Part shown: positions 1 to 12,200 of the stretch, piece after piece
How the letters are laid out: each line of letters opens with the position of its first letter
Numbering within the stretch: position 1 is the stretch's first letter
Assembly: GCA_964017185.1 (NCBI GenBank)
Contig: OZ024882.1
Span: forward strand, 40,211,988 to 40,275,987
Direction of reading: 5' to 3'
DNA length: 64,000 nucleotides
Source of the DNA: Rugalucina vietnamica
Lineage: Eukaryota > Mollusca > Bivalvia > Lucinida > Lucinidae
Translations under genes and position numbers: made by a program
The notes under the pieces: generated by a model
The model's input: only the letters and a program-made list of their open reading frames with translations
Told to the model about the DNA's origin: nothing
Databases searched by the model: none

Positions 1-2036
1 GGATTTATGAAGGGGACTACCAAAAATTGCTACATACAACATATTGAAGCTCTCGGCCATGTGGTTTCGGAGAAGATTTTTTTTTATGTTTTTTTCCAAT
101 GTTAGTCTGTGGGAGCTATCTGTTGCCATGGTAACCACAATTTTGATACAATCTGCTCCAAAACCTATTACAGTCAATCCCCCAACGCAGTGATGGTTCA
201 CATAAAATTTGATCAGCATTGGCCTTCTAGCTTCACAGATATTTTTCTTTGAAATTGTGGACGGGTGCCGACGGACGACGACGGACGCCTGCCTATCCTA
301 TAAGCTCACGCGTGAGCCTTACAAGTAGCCCAAGGGCAACGATCTCTCACCTGAGTCAACAAGTACAGTCACTAGACAAAGTAATTGGAGTTTTTACCAT
401 ATATCGGTATGGTGGCCATCTTGGTCATGTGACCCTGAAACCCTACTTACATCAGCAGAATAGCTCTTGTCTGGATTGTGTATCTTCTTTACAGCCATTT
501 TGGTTCACTTGAAAAAAAATCATCTAACAAGGTCAGGGTCCTATAACTACCCCCGGGGTGGGGCCATATTTGATCCCAGGGGCATGATTGGCAGGATTTA
601 TGTAGAGCTTCACATGACATTGTAGTATATTAAATATACAAGCTTTGCGTCATGCTGTTGCAGAGAAGATTTTTTCATGTATCTCCATTATAAGTCTATG
701 GTAGATAATGGCAGGCTTGGGGCGTGGCCTGTATGAACATCAGGGGCATCCTTGGCAGCGTTTATAAAGGAGAGTATTTTACATTAGTCCACGCAACATA
801 TGAAAGCTCTGGGTATTAAATCTTCTTCTCCGAAACCATATTTAATATTGTTTCGGAGAAGAATATTTGTTTATGTTTTTCCAATTGTAAGTCTAAGGGA
901 GTATTGACGCCCCAGGATGGGGCCATTTCTGACCCCAGATTTACATGTATGTAAAGCTCTACATAACAATGCTGCATACCAAATATAGAAGCTTTGGCTG
1001 TTTTGGTTTCAGAGAAGAAGATGTTTTCATGTATTTTTCCATTGTTAGCCTATGACAGATAATGTTGCCACCAGGGCGAGGCCTGTATGGACCCCAGTGC
1101 CACGGTTAGCAGGATTTATATAAAGGACAACTATACATTGCTACACACAAAATATGAAAGCTCTGGGCCTTGTGGTTTCGGAGAAGAAGATTTTTAATGT
1201 TTTTCCCATGACGCCCCCGGGGCGGGCCCCGTATGGACCCCAGGGGCACGGTTGGCAGGAATTATGAAGAGGGCCACTATACATTGCTACACACTCTGGG
1301 ACTTGTGCTTTCAGAGAAGATTTTTTTTATGTTTTTCCCATGACGCCCCCGGGGCGGGGCCCGTATGGACCAGGGGCACGGTTGGCAGGATTTATAAAGA
1401 GGATCACTATACATTGCTACACACAAAATATGCTCTGGTACTTGTGGTTTCGGAGAAGATTTTTTTTTATGTTTTTCCCATTGTATGTCTATGGGAGCTA
1501 ATGACCCCCCCCCCCCGGGGCGGGGCCATTTTTGACCTCAGGGGCATGGTTGGCAGGATTCATAAAGAGGACCACTCACTACACATTGCTACATACAAAA
1601 TAAGAAAGATCTGGGCCTTGTGCTTTCGGAGAAGAAGATTGGTTTATGTTTTCCCATGACGCCCCCCTGGGTGGGGCCCATATGAACCCCATGGGCATAC
1701 TTGGCAGGATTCATAAAGAGAAACATTATATATTGTTACACACAAAATATAAAAGCTCTGGGCCTTGTGGTTTCGGAGAAGATTGTTTTTATGCTTTTCC
1801 CATTGTAAGTCTATGGGAGCTATCTGTTGCCATGGAAACCAGAGTTCTAATCCGACCTGGCCCAAAACCTAACACAACCTTTCCCCCTCCTCAATGATGA
1901 TTTAGATAAAATTTGATCAAGATTGGCCTTATTGTCTTAGAGATATATTCAAGTTTGAAAATGTGGACTGACGGACGCCGGCTCGACTACTATACTATAA
2001 GCTCACCTTGTGAGCCTTTGGCTCAGGTGAGCTAAA
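1..2036 (+). repeat. degenerate tandem repeat array (family D)
   Basis: About eight diverged units of roughly 130-190 bp, each with GGCAGGATTTATAAAGAGGA, a 'TGCTACACACAAAATATGAAAGCTCTGG' type stretch, a 'TTTCGGAGAAGAAG' stretch, a T-run and 'CCCATTGTAAGTCTATGGGAGC'. Units start near 590, 745, 1108, 1253, 1384, 1551 and 1702. Two terminal modules carry a GGACG-rich stretch followed by AAGCTCAC...GTGAGC (about 250-360 and 1960-2036), so there are at least two elements in tandem. The same family recurs at 47.87-48.86 kb and in reverse near 31.5-31.7 kb. Short open frames here are chance readings of the repeat. The superfamily is not established. Confidence 0.8.
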
Positions 2037-2780
2037 AACAATTGGTACCATATCTGTAGCTTTATAATGACTCACATATAGACATTATCTTTGCATTTAT
2101 GTGTTAAATGCAACTGACTGGATACGTTGCCTCTTATCATCTCCTCGTAATTGTATGAGAGGCAAATATAATTGTCACGAAACTTCCTGAAATGAATTTA
2201 AAACAAATAGTGTAGTAGAAAGAAGCATTATACCATGCATATTTTATGGTACTAAGAAAATTAAAGCACATTTGATGTTTTGCTTTTTACAGGTATCCCG
2301 TGAAAAAAGAGGAGAGATTAAATGGTGTGTTTATACGTATAGCAACCATAACATGCAATTTTTCGTTGCCGAAGATTAATGTGTCACCAGGAATCATCAC
2401 ATAACAACAGTATTATTCTCAAACATCACTGCACTGTACAGACATCTCCATGTTGACAAGATTTTGTTTTCTGTGCGTTTTGTTTTCATGAGGAAACATG
2501 TTGTATACAAAGTCGTAAGTACATAACATGATCAGGGCTTTTGGTTCTGCATTCTACTGTATATAAAGCGTTGGCTGGTCCAAATGGGTAGTGATATTGG
2601 ATGATAAATCAACGAGAAGAAAGACAAACAAAGAATAATTATTTTTGTAAAAAGACATTGACAAATAAAAGCTGATTAAACACTACTACACGTAGTTGCG
2701 TAGGATCATCACTATCCAGAGGGTGTTGTAACGTCTGCAATTTAAGAAATTGGTTACGAATGATTATTATACAGTGAGGC
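2037..2780. other. AT-rich stretch, no gene recognised
   Basis: No convincing exon, RNA gene or repeat boundary was seen. The missing last exon of the lectin gene could lie here or further left. A weak candidate follows a CAG near 2470 on the minus strand, but its polypyrimidine tract is poor, so it was not called. Confidence 0.4.
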
Positions 2781-2995
2781 TTGTTTAGGGTGTTTTGGGA
2801 TACGGGATATTGACCCATTTTAATTTTGGGATATGGGATGTTGACCCTTTTTATTTTGAGATATGGGATATTCAGGAGTTTTGGGATATGGGATATTGGA
2901 ATTTATTTTAGGATACGACTTAAATTAATTTTGGGATATGGGATATTTTGGATGGTTGGTTTTGGGATATGGGATATTGCCTACCCCCTAACCAA
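2781..2995 (+). repeat. short tandem repeat TTTTGGGATATGGGATATTG
   Basis: Imperfect tandem copies of a ~20-40 bp unit built on TTTTGGGATATGGGATATT, about eight copies of the GGGATAYGGGATATT core. The frame reading through it (Ile/Gly/Tyr/Phe-rich) is low-complexity and not taken as coding. Confidence 0.8.
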
Positions 2996-3287
2996 GCCTC
3001 TACAGTACACTTGTATGCGCAATTATGTGTAATAAACATAGGATCATTCAATAACCATAGCCCAAAATAATTATTATAAGAATAATACAACTTGTTTCCA
3101 TTCTGCATGCATTTTAATATTGAAACACATATGACTCGCATATGGAAGAGCTACCAGACTGGACTGACTTTTTCAGACCCAGTCAATTGAAATTGTAACC
3201 ACACTTCTCAAGTAAATATGTTTTTGATGAAAACTTACTGGCAAATAAAATTGCTCATATTAAAGTGAATGTTACTCTCACACTCAC

Positions 3288-3461
3288 CATACTGACATAT
3301 CCAATGATGTTTTCCGGGTTCGTTAAACAGTGTCGTTCCGTTGCATATGACATCATCCCACCTACCCTGTTGTACGGAGATAAACAATGCACAATCTTCT
3401 GCGTCATGGAAGTCATCTTCGTATCTCCCAGGCTTCCAGTTTGTATAGGTCAGAGGATCCC
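3288..3461 (-). CDS. lectin gene exon 6: C-terminal part of lectin domain
   Basis: Acceptor ACTAATTCCAG, donor TATG|GTGAGT (consensus). It encodes DPLTYTNWKPG (434-444), EDC (Cys 456), GRWDDVIC (Cys 472) and WICQY (Cys 488), closing the domain. The intron separating it from exon 5 is 5.9 kb and full of repeats; a GAGCC-MITE end fragment sits 45 bp upstream of its acceptor. If the donor is not used, the frame runs about 20 more residues to a stop at 3235. Confidence 0.9.
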
Positions 3462-6400
3462 CTGGAATTAGTGAATTAATATATTGCAAGGTGGTATGCA
3501 ACATTTGAGCCGCCCCATGGGAAAGCCAGCAATCTGCATATGAGTCAATATATTTTTTCGTAACCAAATCCTGTCCGGATAAGTTTTTTCTGAAAACCGT
3601 TTACTTCTGGTAAATGTTTTATGCTTGGAATGTGGTGTGAATCGAGGTGAGTATAAGTCATCCAAAACAAAATCGTTAAAGTGCTAGTAAATATAAAAAA
3701 TTGTTACTCAAAGTGTCTAAAATGGCATATTTTCGCTGTCTGCAAAATGATTTTTTTGCTATCTGTCTCTGATTCAATGATTTTTTTGCTAAGGTGGTTG
3801 TTCTAAATGCTACTCCATCTATATTCAATCATTCATGCATGAAATAATACATTTTGATAGCAAATATCCATGGTTTTAATACTAAATTTACGTGTTCAAA
3901 CTTTGTACCTAGCATTTTGTCCCTGATGTAACAATTTATCTAAAAATACCAAGTACAAGGTGACTCCCCTTGGTAAAGGTGGAACATCTATCTGCATTTT
4001 GAAGAGCTACATTTGAAATTAAATATGGCTGACTGCCGTGATGACACATCTATAGAGTAGATCTGAAAAAATAATAATTACAATTGTCAGGTGAGTGAGT
4101 ATATTTATAATAGTTCCCTGATGTTACAGCCTCTACTGGTTATTTTTTTCAAACGACAATATGTAGGTACTATTCATAAAACGTGTTTAGTGGTTGTGTA
4201 AACATTTCACCATAACAATGAACGCACAAGTATATTGGAAGCAATTTACAGGTGATTTATTCAAAATACGTCCCTGATGTAACGGTCCGTGATGTAACGG
4301 TGAAAAGTGTTACATCAGGGACAGAAATCGTTACATCAGGGACAATATTTCGAGGAAAGGATATTTATTTCTGATACGCTTTGATTTTATAAGTTTCATT
4401 GTATAATACAGAGCAACACAGCAATTCCAATACAGCCAGAGAGTCTGCAGACTTTATAAAGGGTCACTGATGAGGATTCAGTACCCAAAATTGCGCAATA
4501 CGGCCAATACTACCTGCATTTGAACGTTTTTGCTACTTCCAAATATCAAACTTTTATAGTTTATACAATTTCAACAAATAGATGTCAAATATGTCTGTTT
4601 ATCAAACACACGTTACATCAAGTAATATATAGGGTAATTTGGGGGAATATGGACCGCTTAAGCACAAAACGAATCAGTTCAACCACAGGCTATTTACGTT
4701 ATTATTGTATACCGTGTCTATTTTGAGGCAGGCATCTGCAAACCATTTTAATATAAAATTTACTTCATTTCGTTTGCTAGTTTTTGTTGCGTATTATGAT
4801 AAACACAACCCACTGGGTGGTCCAAATTACCCCAGACATTTGAGGTAATATGGACCACTCTACTGGGGTAATATGGACCACAACTTAAAAATGCTGATGA
4901 TGTCAACATATAAATTCGGAAAACAAAATGTAAACTTCTAGTTAAAAGTCTATTTAGCATAAAATAAACATAGATGTTCACGAAACAAATTCACTGGAAA
5001 AAATATTTCGCATCAAAAATCAAAACACCTTGACAAACTTACAAAACGGACATTAGCAAAAATGTCACAGATTTCAAAATATGTTCATTTTGCTTATAAA
5101 CTTCACTTGAAAAAGAGTTTATTTTCAAAGATAGCTTTAAACATATCACACAAGTGCAAAAGTTAAAATTCTAAATACATGTGGTATCAAATGTTCAGTG
5201 TATCACTTTCAGAAAGAGTTTGAGACAAAATTCTTACTAGATGGTCCATATTACCCCAAAAGGAAAATTTACATTGGGAAATTGATGGTCCATATTACCC
5301 CAGACACGACGGTTATGTCAATGGAGAAATTTTCCAACACTGAAAAATAGCTCATGCAAATGACCATTTGCATCATCTTCTAAAAACGGTGTATTAGGTT
5401 AATTTTACGTGAAACTTGGTTCTATATAATGTCATTAATCTTTTTATTGGTTCTTAAGTGTAAACTAAAACATTTTAAGTGCATGATTTTCACAGGCTGT
5501 TTTATTGGGGTTCATTAACTTAACCTGTCCGAAAACACCAGCTTAGGTATGAATGTAAAAATGATTTCGATAATTTAGGTTGGATAACCAGGGAATAGCA
5601 AAATGTTATTACTTTTTGTCAAACATGAGTCTTGAGTAAAATATTTGAAGAAAACACAGGGTGGCCCATATTCCCCAATGGTCCATATTACCCCAACCCT
5701 GTTATTACATTAAGGAAATAATTGAACATTCATCAAAAAGTTGATTTTTCTGGTAAAAAAGAGAACAAAGTATACGTTAAGCCATTAAAAAAGAAACTTT
5801 CAGCATAATAACCTGTACATTTATGCCTTTGTCCTTTCGGTTCAAAGTGTCTGCGAATTTCAACATTGTCTTTGTATCCAACAAACCGCACTTCCTTTGT
5901 CCAAAATATAAAATGATTCAGTTTTATTTGGGTTTCGGAAGATTCTCAAAATCAGCGGTATTTTTTCGCATTTGAACATTTGAAAATTAATTTAGGTCAT
6001 TTAAAAAATGGATGTGTGCATACAAAATTAATTACCACTGAACTTGGTCACATTTTAAAGCTTAGACATTGCCCTTTCACCATATGGTAAGAAATATTCA
6101 CGAATTTTAATGAAAATATTAAAAAAATGACAGAAAAATCAGCCATATTTAATTTGAGGTCGAAACTATAATTGTGGCACTTTGTAATTTAACCAGTAAT
6201 AGCATATGACAAATGTATTGATGTCATGTGCCTAAATGAAAATTATCTCATTTGCATATTCATGAATATTAATAAAAAATAGAAAATTAAAGAAAAACGG
6301 CGATTAACTAAAGCCATTGCAAGTTTTGATGGGTTATAAGATCTATCTTGTATCCCTGAAACCAATTTTCATGGCTGCCAGTGTGGTCAGAGGGACCATC

Positions 6401-9197
6401 TTAATGCCATAAAATATTGTCCTCAACAATGAACACATTTGCATGATGTAACAAAATATAGTTTCCATATCCACCCCTTGTGTGATCCTAAAGAATAGGG
6501 TGTACTCGTAAAAGTATTCATATACAAACAATAGCATGCTCTAGAATACTATTATTGGTCTGATAATGATGCATGGACTTAGCAATTTAACCTTAATACC
6601 TATTATTCAAATCATTGATTTTGCTTATTCATGAAAATAAATAAAACACACAAGAAATCGGAGAAAAATCTTAGATGAAATAGGGGGTATACGTACAAAA
6701 TCACTAAAAGCAGAGCTGTTACAAACCTAGGATGCTAAAAGAACTATCAAATAAATGCTCTGGCTATGTACTCTGTCTCTTATGTCTCATATATAAGCAT
6801 GATCTTATTTTCAATTTCATGAATTTTAATGGAAACTTCATAAATAGGAATGAAAAAGTGAAAAATTTAACCGGCAAACATAAAAATGATGCTTTTCTCA
6901 GCAAGCAAAAGCCCTAACATGCTAAAAATTGCATTAAATGGTTGCTAGGGCAATATTATACCATCCTGTACTACAATATGTTAGTAATTCATTTTTTTAT
7001 TTTATGAATATTAACAAAACCTTTTGAATTTAGAGGAAAGTTACAGAAAAATTAAGGCAGTTTACATAGAAAATCACATGAATTTTGGCTACTGATAGAC
7101 ATAGAGTGCTATAGAACAATATTCTATAACCATATAACCTGTTATATAAATAAATAGTGACTATTGTTGTATGGGTATTAATGAGATCACTAAGAATAAT
7201 TGCATATATCTCAGCTGCCAATTGCCATATGTGCTGAAATGGTACCAATAGAATGCTAGAATGATGCAATTATGTCATGCAGTCTGATAGCCTAATCACA
7301 CTTTTTTTTTTTCTTTTTTTTTAATTTTTGTGAGTACTGAATAAAATGTATGAAAAGTGTAATATTAACAGAAAATTGAAGCTTGTGCTCTAATAAATTT
7401 AATTGAATCTTGGTTGCCAGCAAGTGTACCCTTGTTTATCTGAATACATGATAATACAATATTGTCCTAGCTATTATTGATGTCATTTTGAGATCTCTAC
7501 AGCCATTGGTAGTCGAAATATATTCAATTTGTTGGTGTACCCCTTCATTTTTCGTTGATGTTTCCCTTATTTATATAAATCTCATTAATATCATTCTAAT
7601 AGAAGAAGCTGGTGATTTAAATATCTGATTATATGGTTATAGAACATTGTCCTAGCAATTATTTGATACCAATTATAGCTCTCTAGGTCAGTCAGTAGCC
7701 AAGATACATGTGATTTTCTATGTATACCACCTTAATTTTTCCGTAATTTCCATCTAAATTCGAAAGTTTTGTTAATATTCATAATACAAAAAATCAAATG
7801 ACTTATATATTGTAGTACAGGATGGTATACTAATGTCCTGGCAATCAATTCATGCCATTTTCAGCGTGTAAGGGCTTTTGGTTGCCGAGATACACACCAT
7901 TTTTTAGGTTTGCCGGTTTAATTTTTTCCATTTTTTCATTCAAATTTATGAAGTTTTCATGAAAATTCATGAAACTGAAAATAATAAGATCATTCTTATA
8001 TGAGACTTTAGGGTTATAGAACATTGCCATAGCATTTATTTTATACTTCTTTCAGCATCCTAGGTTTGTGAACAGCTATGATTTAAGTGATTTTGTATGT
8101 ATACCCCCTTTTTCTCTGATTTCTTGTGTGTTTCATTCATTTTCATGAATAAACAATATCAATGATTTGAAATATAGGTATTAAGTTTAAATTGATCAGT
8201 CCATGCATCACAACCAAACCCATTATAGTATTTTAGATCATGCTTTTGTTCGTATATGAATATTTTTGTGAGTACACCCTATTCTTTAGAATCACAGTAG
8301 GGGGGGGGGTGCGGAAACTATATAATTTTACATCATGCAAATGTGTCCATCGTTGAGGACAATATTTTATGACATTTAGATGGTCCTTCTGAACACACTG
8401 GCAGCCATGAACATTGGTTTCAGGGATGCAAGGTAGATCTTGTAACCCATCCAAAACCTTGAAATTGCTATAGTTTATCCCTCGTTTTTCGACATTTTCT
8501 ATTAATATTCATGAATATGCAAATAAGATAATTGTCATTTTGGCCCATGACATCAATCAATTTGTCATATGGTATTATTGGTTCAATAACAAAGTGTCAC
8601 AATGATAGTTTCGACCTCAAATTTAGTTTATTTATTGATTTTTAACGATTTTCTGTCATTTTTAATGTTTTCATTAAAATTCATGAATATGCAAATTAGA
8701 TATCTTTTAAGGGTCACCGAGTAGTGTTCTACACGGGGGAGAGATCCATAAACTTGTTTATTAATGTCACTTTCCTATTTGAGACGTTTGAATTTTTAAC
8801 AACTAACCCCTTGAAATGGTTGCAAAAATATATATTGACTCATATGCGAAAACAAAGGCGCAGATCAGCTTCGCAGTAACTGCGAAGCTGATCAGCGCCT
8901 TTGTTTTCGCTACACGGATAGTACGATTCATCTACTCATTAAATCCAAAATTTCCAGTCTCTAGCCATCTTCTGTGCTTGTACAGCTCGGTTTGTCTCAG
9001 ACCTGTTCGGAAACCACATTGTTGGATTTCCCACGAGGCGGCTCATTTACTGAGTTACGTATGATGCGTAAAACCAGTGACATTCTTTGAATGTTTTCGC
9101 TTTTAGCTAAAGGAATTTACTTTAATATTTGGTACAATACACGGGATGTAAACTTATGTACAATAACAAAGTTCCATGTTTAATGTACAAATTAGAG

Positions 9198-9283
<86 letters not shown>

Positions 9284-12200
9284 GAACGCTTTCAAGGCCT
9301 GTTATTATCATACAGATAGTTTATTTTTTCAATGCCATAAAAGCGATTCGAAATCCAAATTTAAATAAACACTATCGATATAGCGTTAAAGAACACACCT
9401 GACAACCACTGCCATGTTTCCTCATGTACTGTGTCATGTAAACCAAGCCACACCGGAGAATAATCACGAATATTGAATAGCATATCTTTTATAAAGTCTT
9501 GTTGGCCTTTATTCTGTACAGAAAACAGCACTCCGCCTTTCAAAGAACAATCTCGCTTTCCCTCATACCAGGATCTGAAATGTTCATCAGAAGTAATTCG
9601 TGAAGTGAAGATCACAGTTTAGTTGTATGAACGCAAGATGGTTCCAAGTAAATAGAGAAGGTCCAGAAATTGATGGAATTAATTTTATAAGCCCAGCCGA
9701 GCCACCAGGCGGAAAAGAACAGACAAACATATACAAAATACAAGTTGGCTTCTTTAAAAAGAAACCAATGAAAAGGTCAGCAGCAGTTTGATATAAGAGC
9801 TTCCTTTTTCTCCAGATTTCAGTGTTGTTGATTCTCTGGTTTGTCATTAATTTCGATTCCCATACGTTTCAGTTTCGTATAAATATCTTTTCTTGTTATG
9901 AACGCTTGAGCAGTGTGTGTATCTGTCACTCAAGGCATTGACTAAAATTTCTGATGTTACAGAATCAAAACGAATTCTAAAGAGAACACGATTACAATCA
10001 AATATGTCGATATGTCACAGTGTAGAAAACCATTTTGCAGTGCAGCCAATTTGTGACAGAGTTCTGAATTTTGACTTGCAGCCACACTACCAGAAAGAGA
10101 CACATCCATCCGATGTGATGGACTTAAAGTCAGCCATATAGAGTTCCTATAGTTTCTGTACCCCTCATCAGGGTATCTACGATCTTAACTTAGATGCGCT
10201 ATGATAAGAAGTCGCCACGATCGAGACTGCTTGCTAGATATTTACCGCTTTTTGACAGGGAGTGTCAACAATGGATAAATTAAATTGTTTGTGGTGAACT
10301 GTCTAGTCAACATAGACGGGTTCACTAGTTTTTATTAAGCGCTTTATGTGACAAAACGCGTAATTGAGAGAGAGCAGTCGATCATGGGTACAATTTTCTT
10401 CATATTCAAAGTAAACATTGTGGAAAAGGTCCTGAGGGACCTTTTCCAATCACATAATCTGTTTTTATTACATACGATGGCTACCTCTTTTCCAACATGA
10501 ATAAAATATAAAGGTTTCATCCTTTGGAAGCAATAGAATTATTCAAAGGGAGTTACTAAAGTAGTGTGGACTATATTGCGCAATTTCGGGTAATGAAGTA
10601 TCATCAGTAGCCCTTTTTTAAACCGGCAACGAAAGCCAGACTATTATTCTGCAATTTCAAAATTTACACAAAGTCTTAATCAAGGACATTCCTAAACGGG
10701 GTCATTTATTGCTCACATGTATGTTTCTAAACGTTAGTGTTTTGAACACTCTGAATATCTTACTGATATTAATTAAAGGACCTAAATCAAAATATAAACT
10801 GCACTATTGATGATGTACGGGGAGACTTTTTAGGAAAGCCATCCAACCAAAATTTGAAGGTTATGTTTGCTTAAAGAATTTTCATCTAAAAATTTAATCA
10901 AATTTAAAAATCACTCTTGATGTCCCTAAAAATGAAAGTGGACTCACCCAAATTATAATGATGGGACAATCCATTTCTCAAATATGGGTTAATCAAAATA
11001 CTGACCTACCCTGAATAACTGGAATATTCGTAACAAAATCTTCCGTGTTGAAAGATGTAATCATGGTTGGATTTCTGGAGCACATTTGTCGGACAGATTC
11101 CAATGTTTCCATGGACTATTTAAAATGAGACATAATACAGGATGTCCCAACTGTTTTTAATAATACAGATATAAGTAAAATATTTAACACTGTGGTAGTT
11201 CTATTATAATTGATTCTTAATCTGACATCCATTTTTCTAGATGGCCCTTCATAAAAAGTGACACCAAAGCAAATCTGTGATGTCACCTCCTGTTGTCAGC
11301 AGTAACTAACATTCCTGTTTAACAAAATGCAATATCCAAGTGTTCTAAAGCCTTTGTTCTCCCTTAAATTGGATAAAATATCGAGGAAGTTGCCAAAATC
11401 GTCAGAAAATTAAGATAATCTGTTCAGGAATGGACAACATTAGCTGAAAATGAAAATTTTATTCCACAATGGGAAGAAAATGACCGTCAAAGATCAAACG
11501 TGTCATATTGAATTTCCCTTAAGGCGGCCTGTTTTCTATTTACTTTATTTTTTACAGATAACCCAAACTTTGCAAAAACATTCTTCAGAACAATTTCTTC
11601 CGATATATAAGAATTGTTACATGTATTATGTACTACAACTATATGCGGAATGACAGACTTTCTTCCAAATAACTGCTTTCGGGGTATTGGAAAGTTTCCA
11701 TGACACTTTTGATGGTTGTACACCTTCCATTTTGGAGTAATTTTCATTTGTAACAAATGTTGTCCATTTTTTAAACAAGCTCTCTTAATTTTCTGATCAA
11801 GATGACAAATTTTTCCACCCCCTTTACTTTACAAGAGAATAAAGGTATAACGTGCAGCCGAGCCAAGCAACAGCTAAACCCAGTCGATGAAAAAGCATGC
11901 TCTAATATGATAACTGGCAACGGATAACACCAATCATCCCACCGCATTCACCAAAATTGTAACGAAATATATGAGACAAATCCGACCGGTCACTACCTGT
12001 GTACTACTTAATGTGGCTCGGGCAGCTATTGTATAAGGCTTTGGTAGCCCTGAAGAAATAGCTGCCCGAGCCACATTAAGTAGTACACAAGTAGTGAACG
12101 CTCGGATTTGTCTCAGATATTTCGTTACAAAGGTTTGAGCACGCTTGAAAATTGCATTTTGTGATTTGCTTTCCATGGCCATGAATGTACGTTGTAGCAG

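Noticed and set aside
9587-9847. 86-codon frame (minus) just upstream of lectin exon 5
   Set aside because: It overlaps the intron before a strong acceptor and has no lectin-domain landmarks. The real upstream exon is at 11010-11115.
9917-10141. 74-codon plus-strand frame in lectin intron 4
   Set aside because: Protein-like at first sight, but no splice sites or domain. It was also tested on the minus strand as a missing lectin exon and did not fit.
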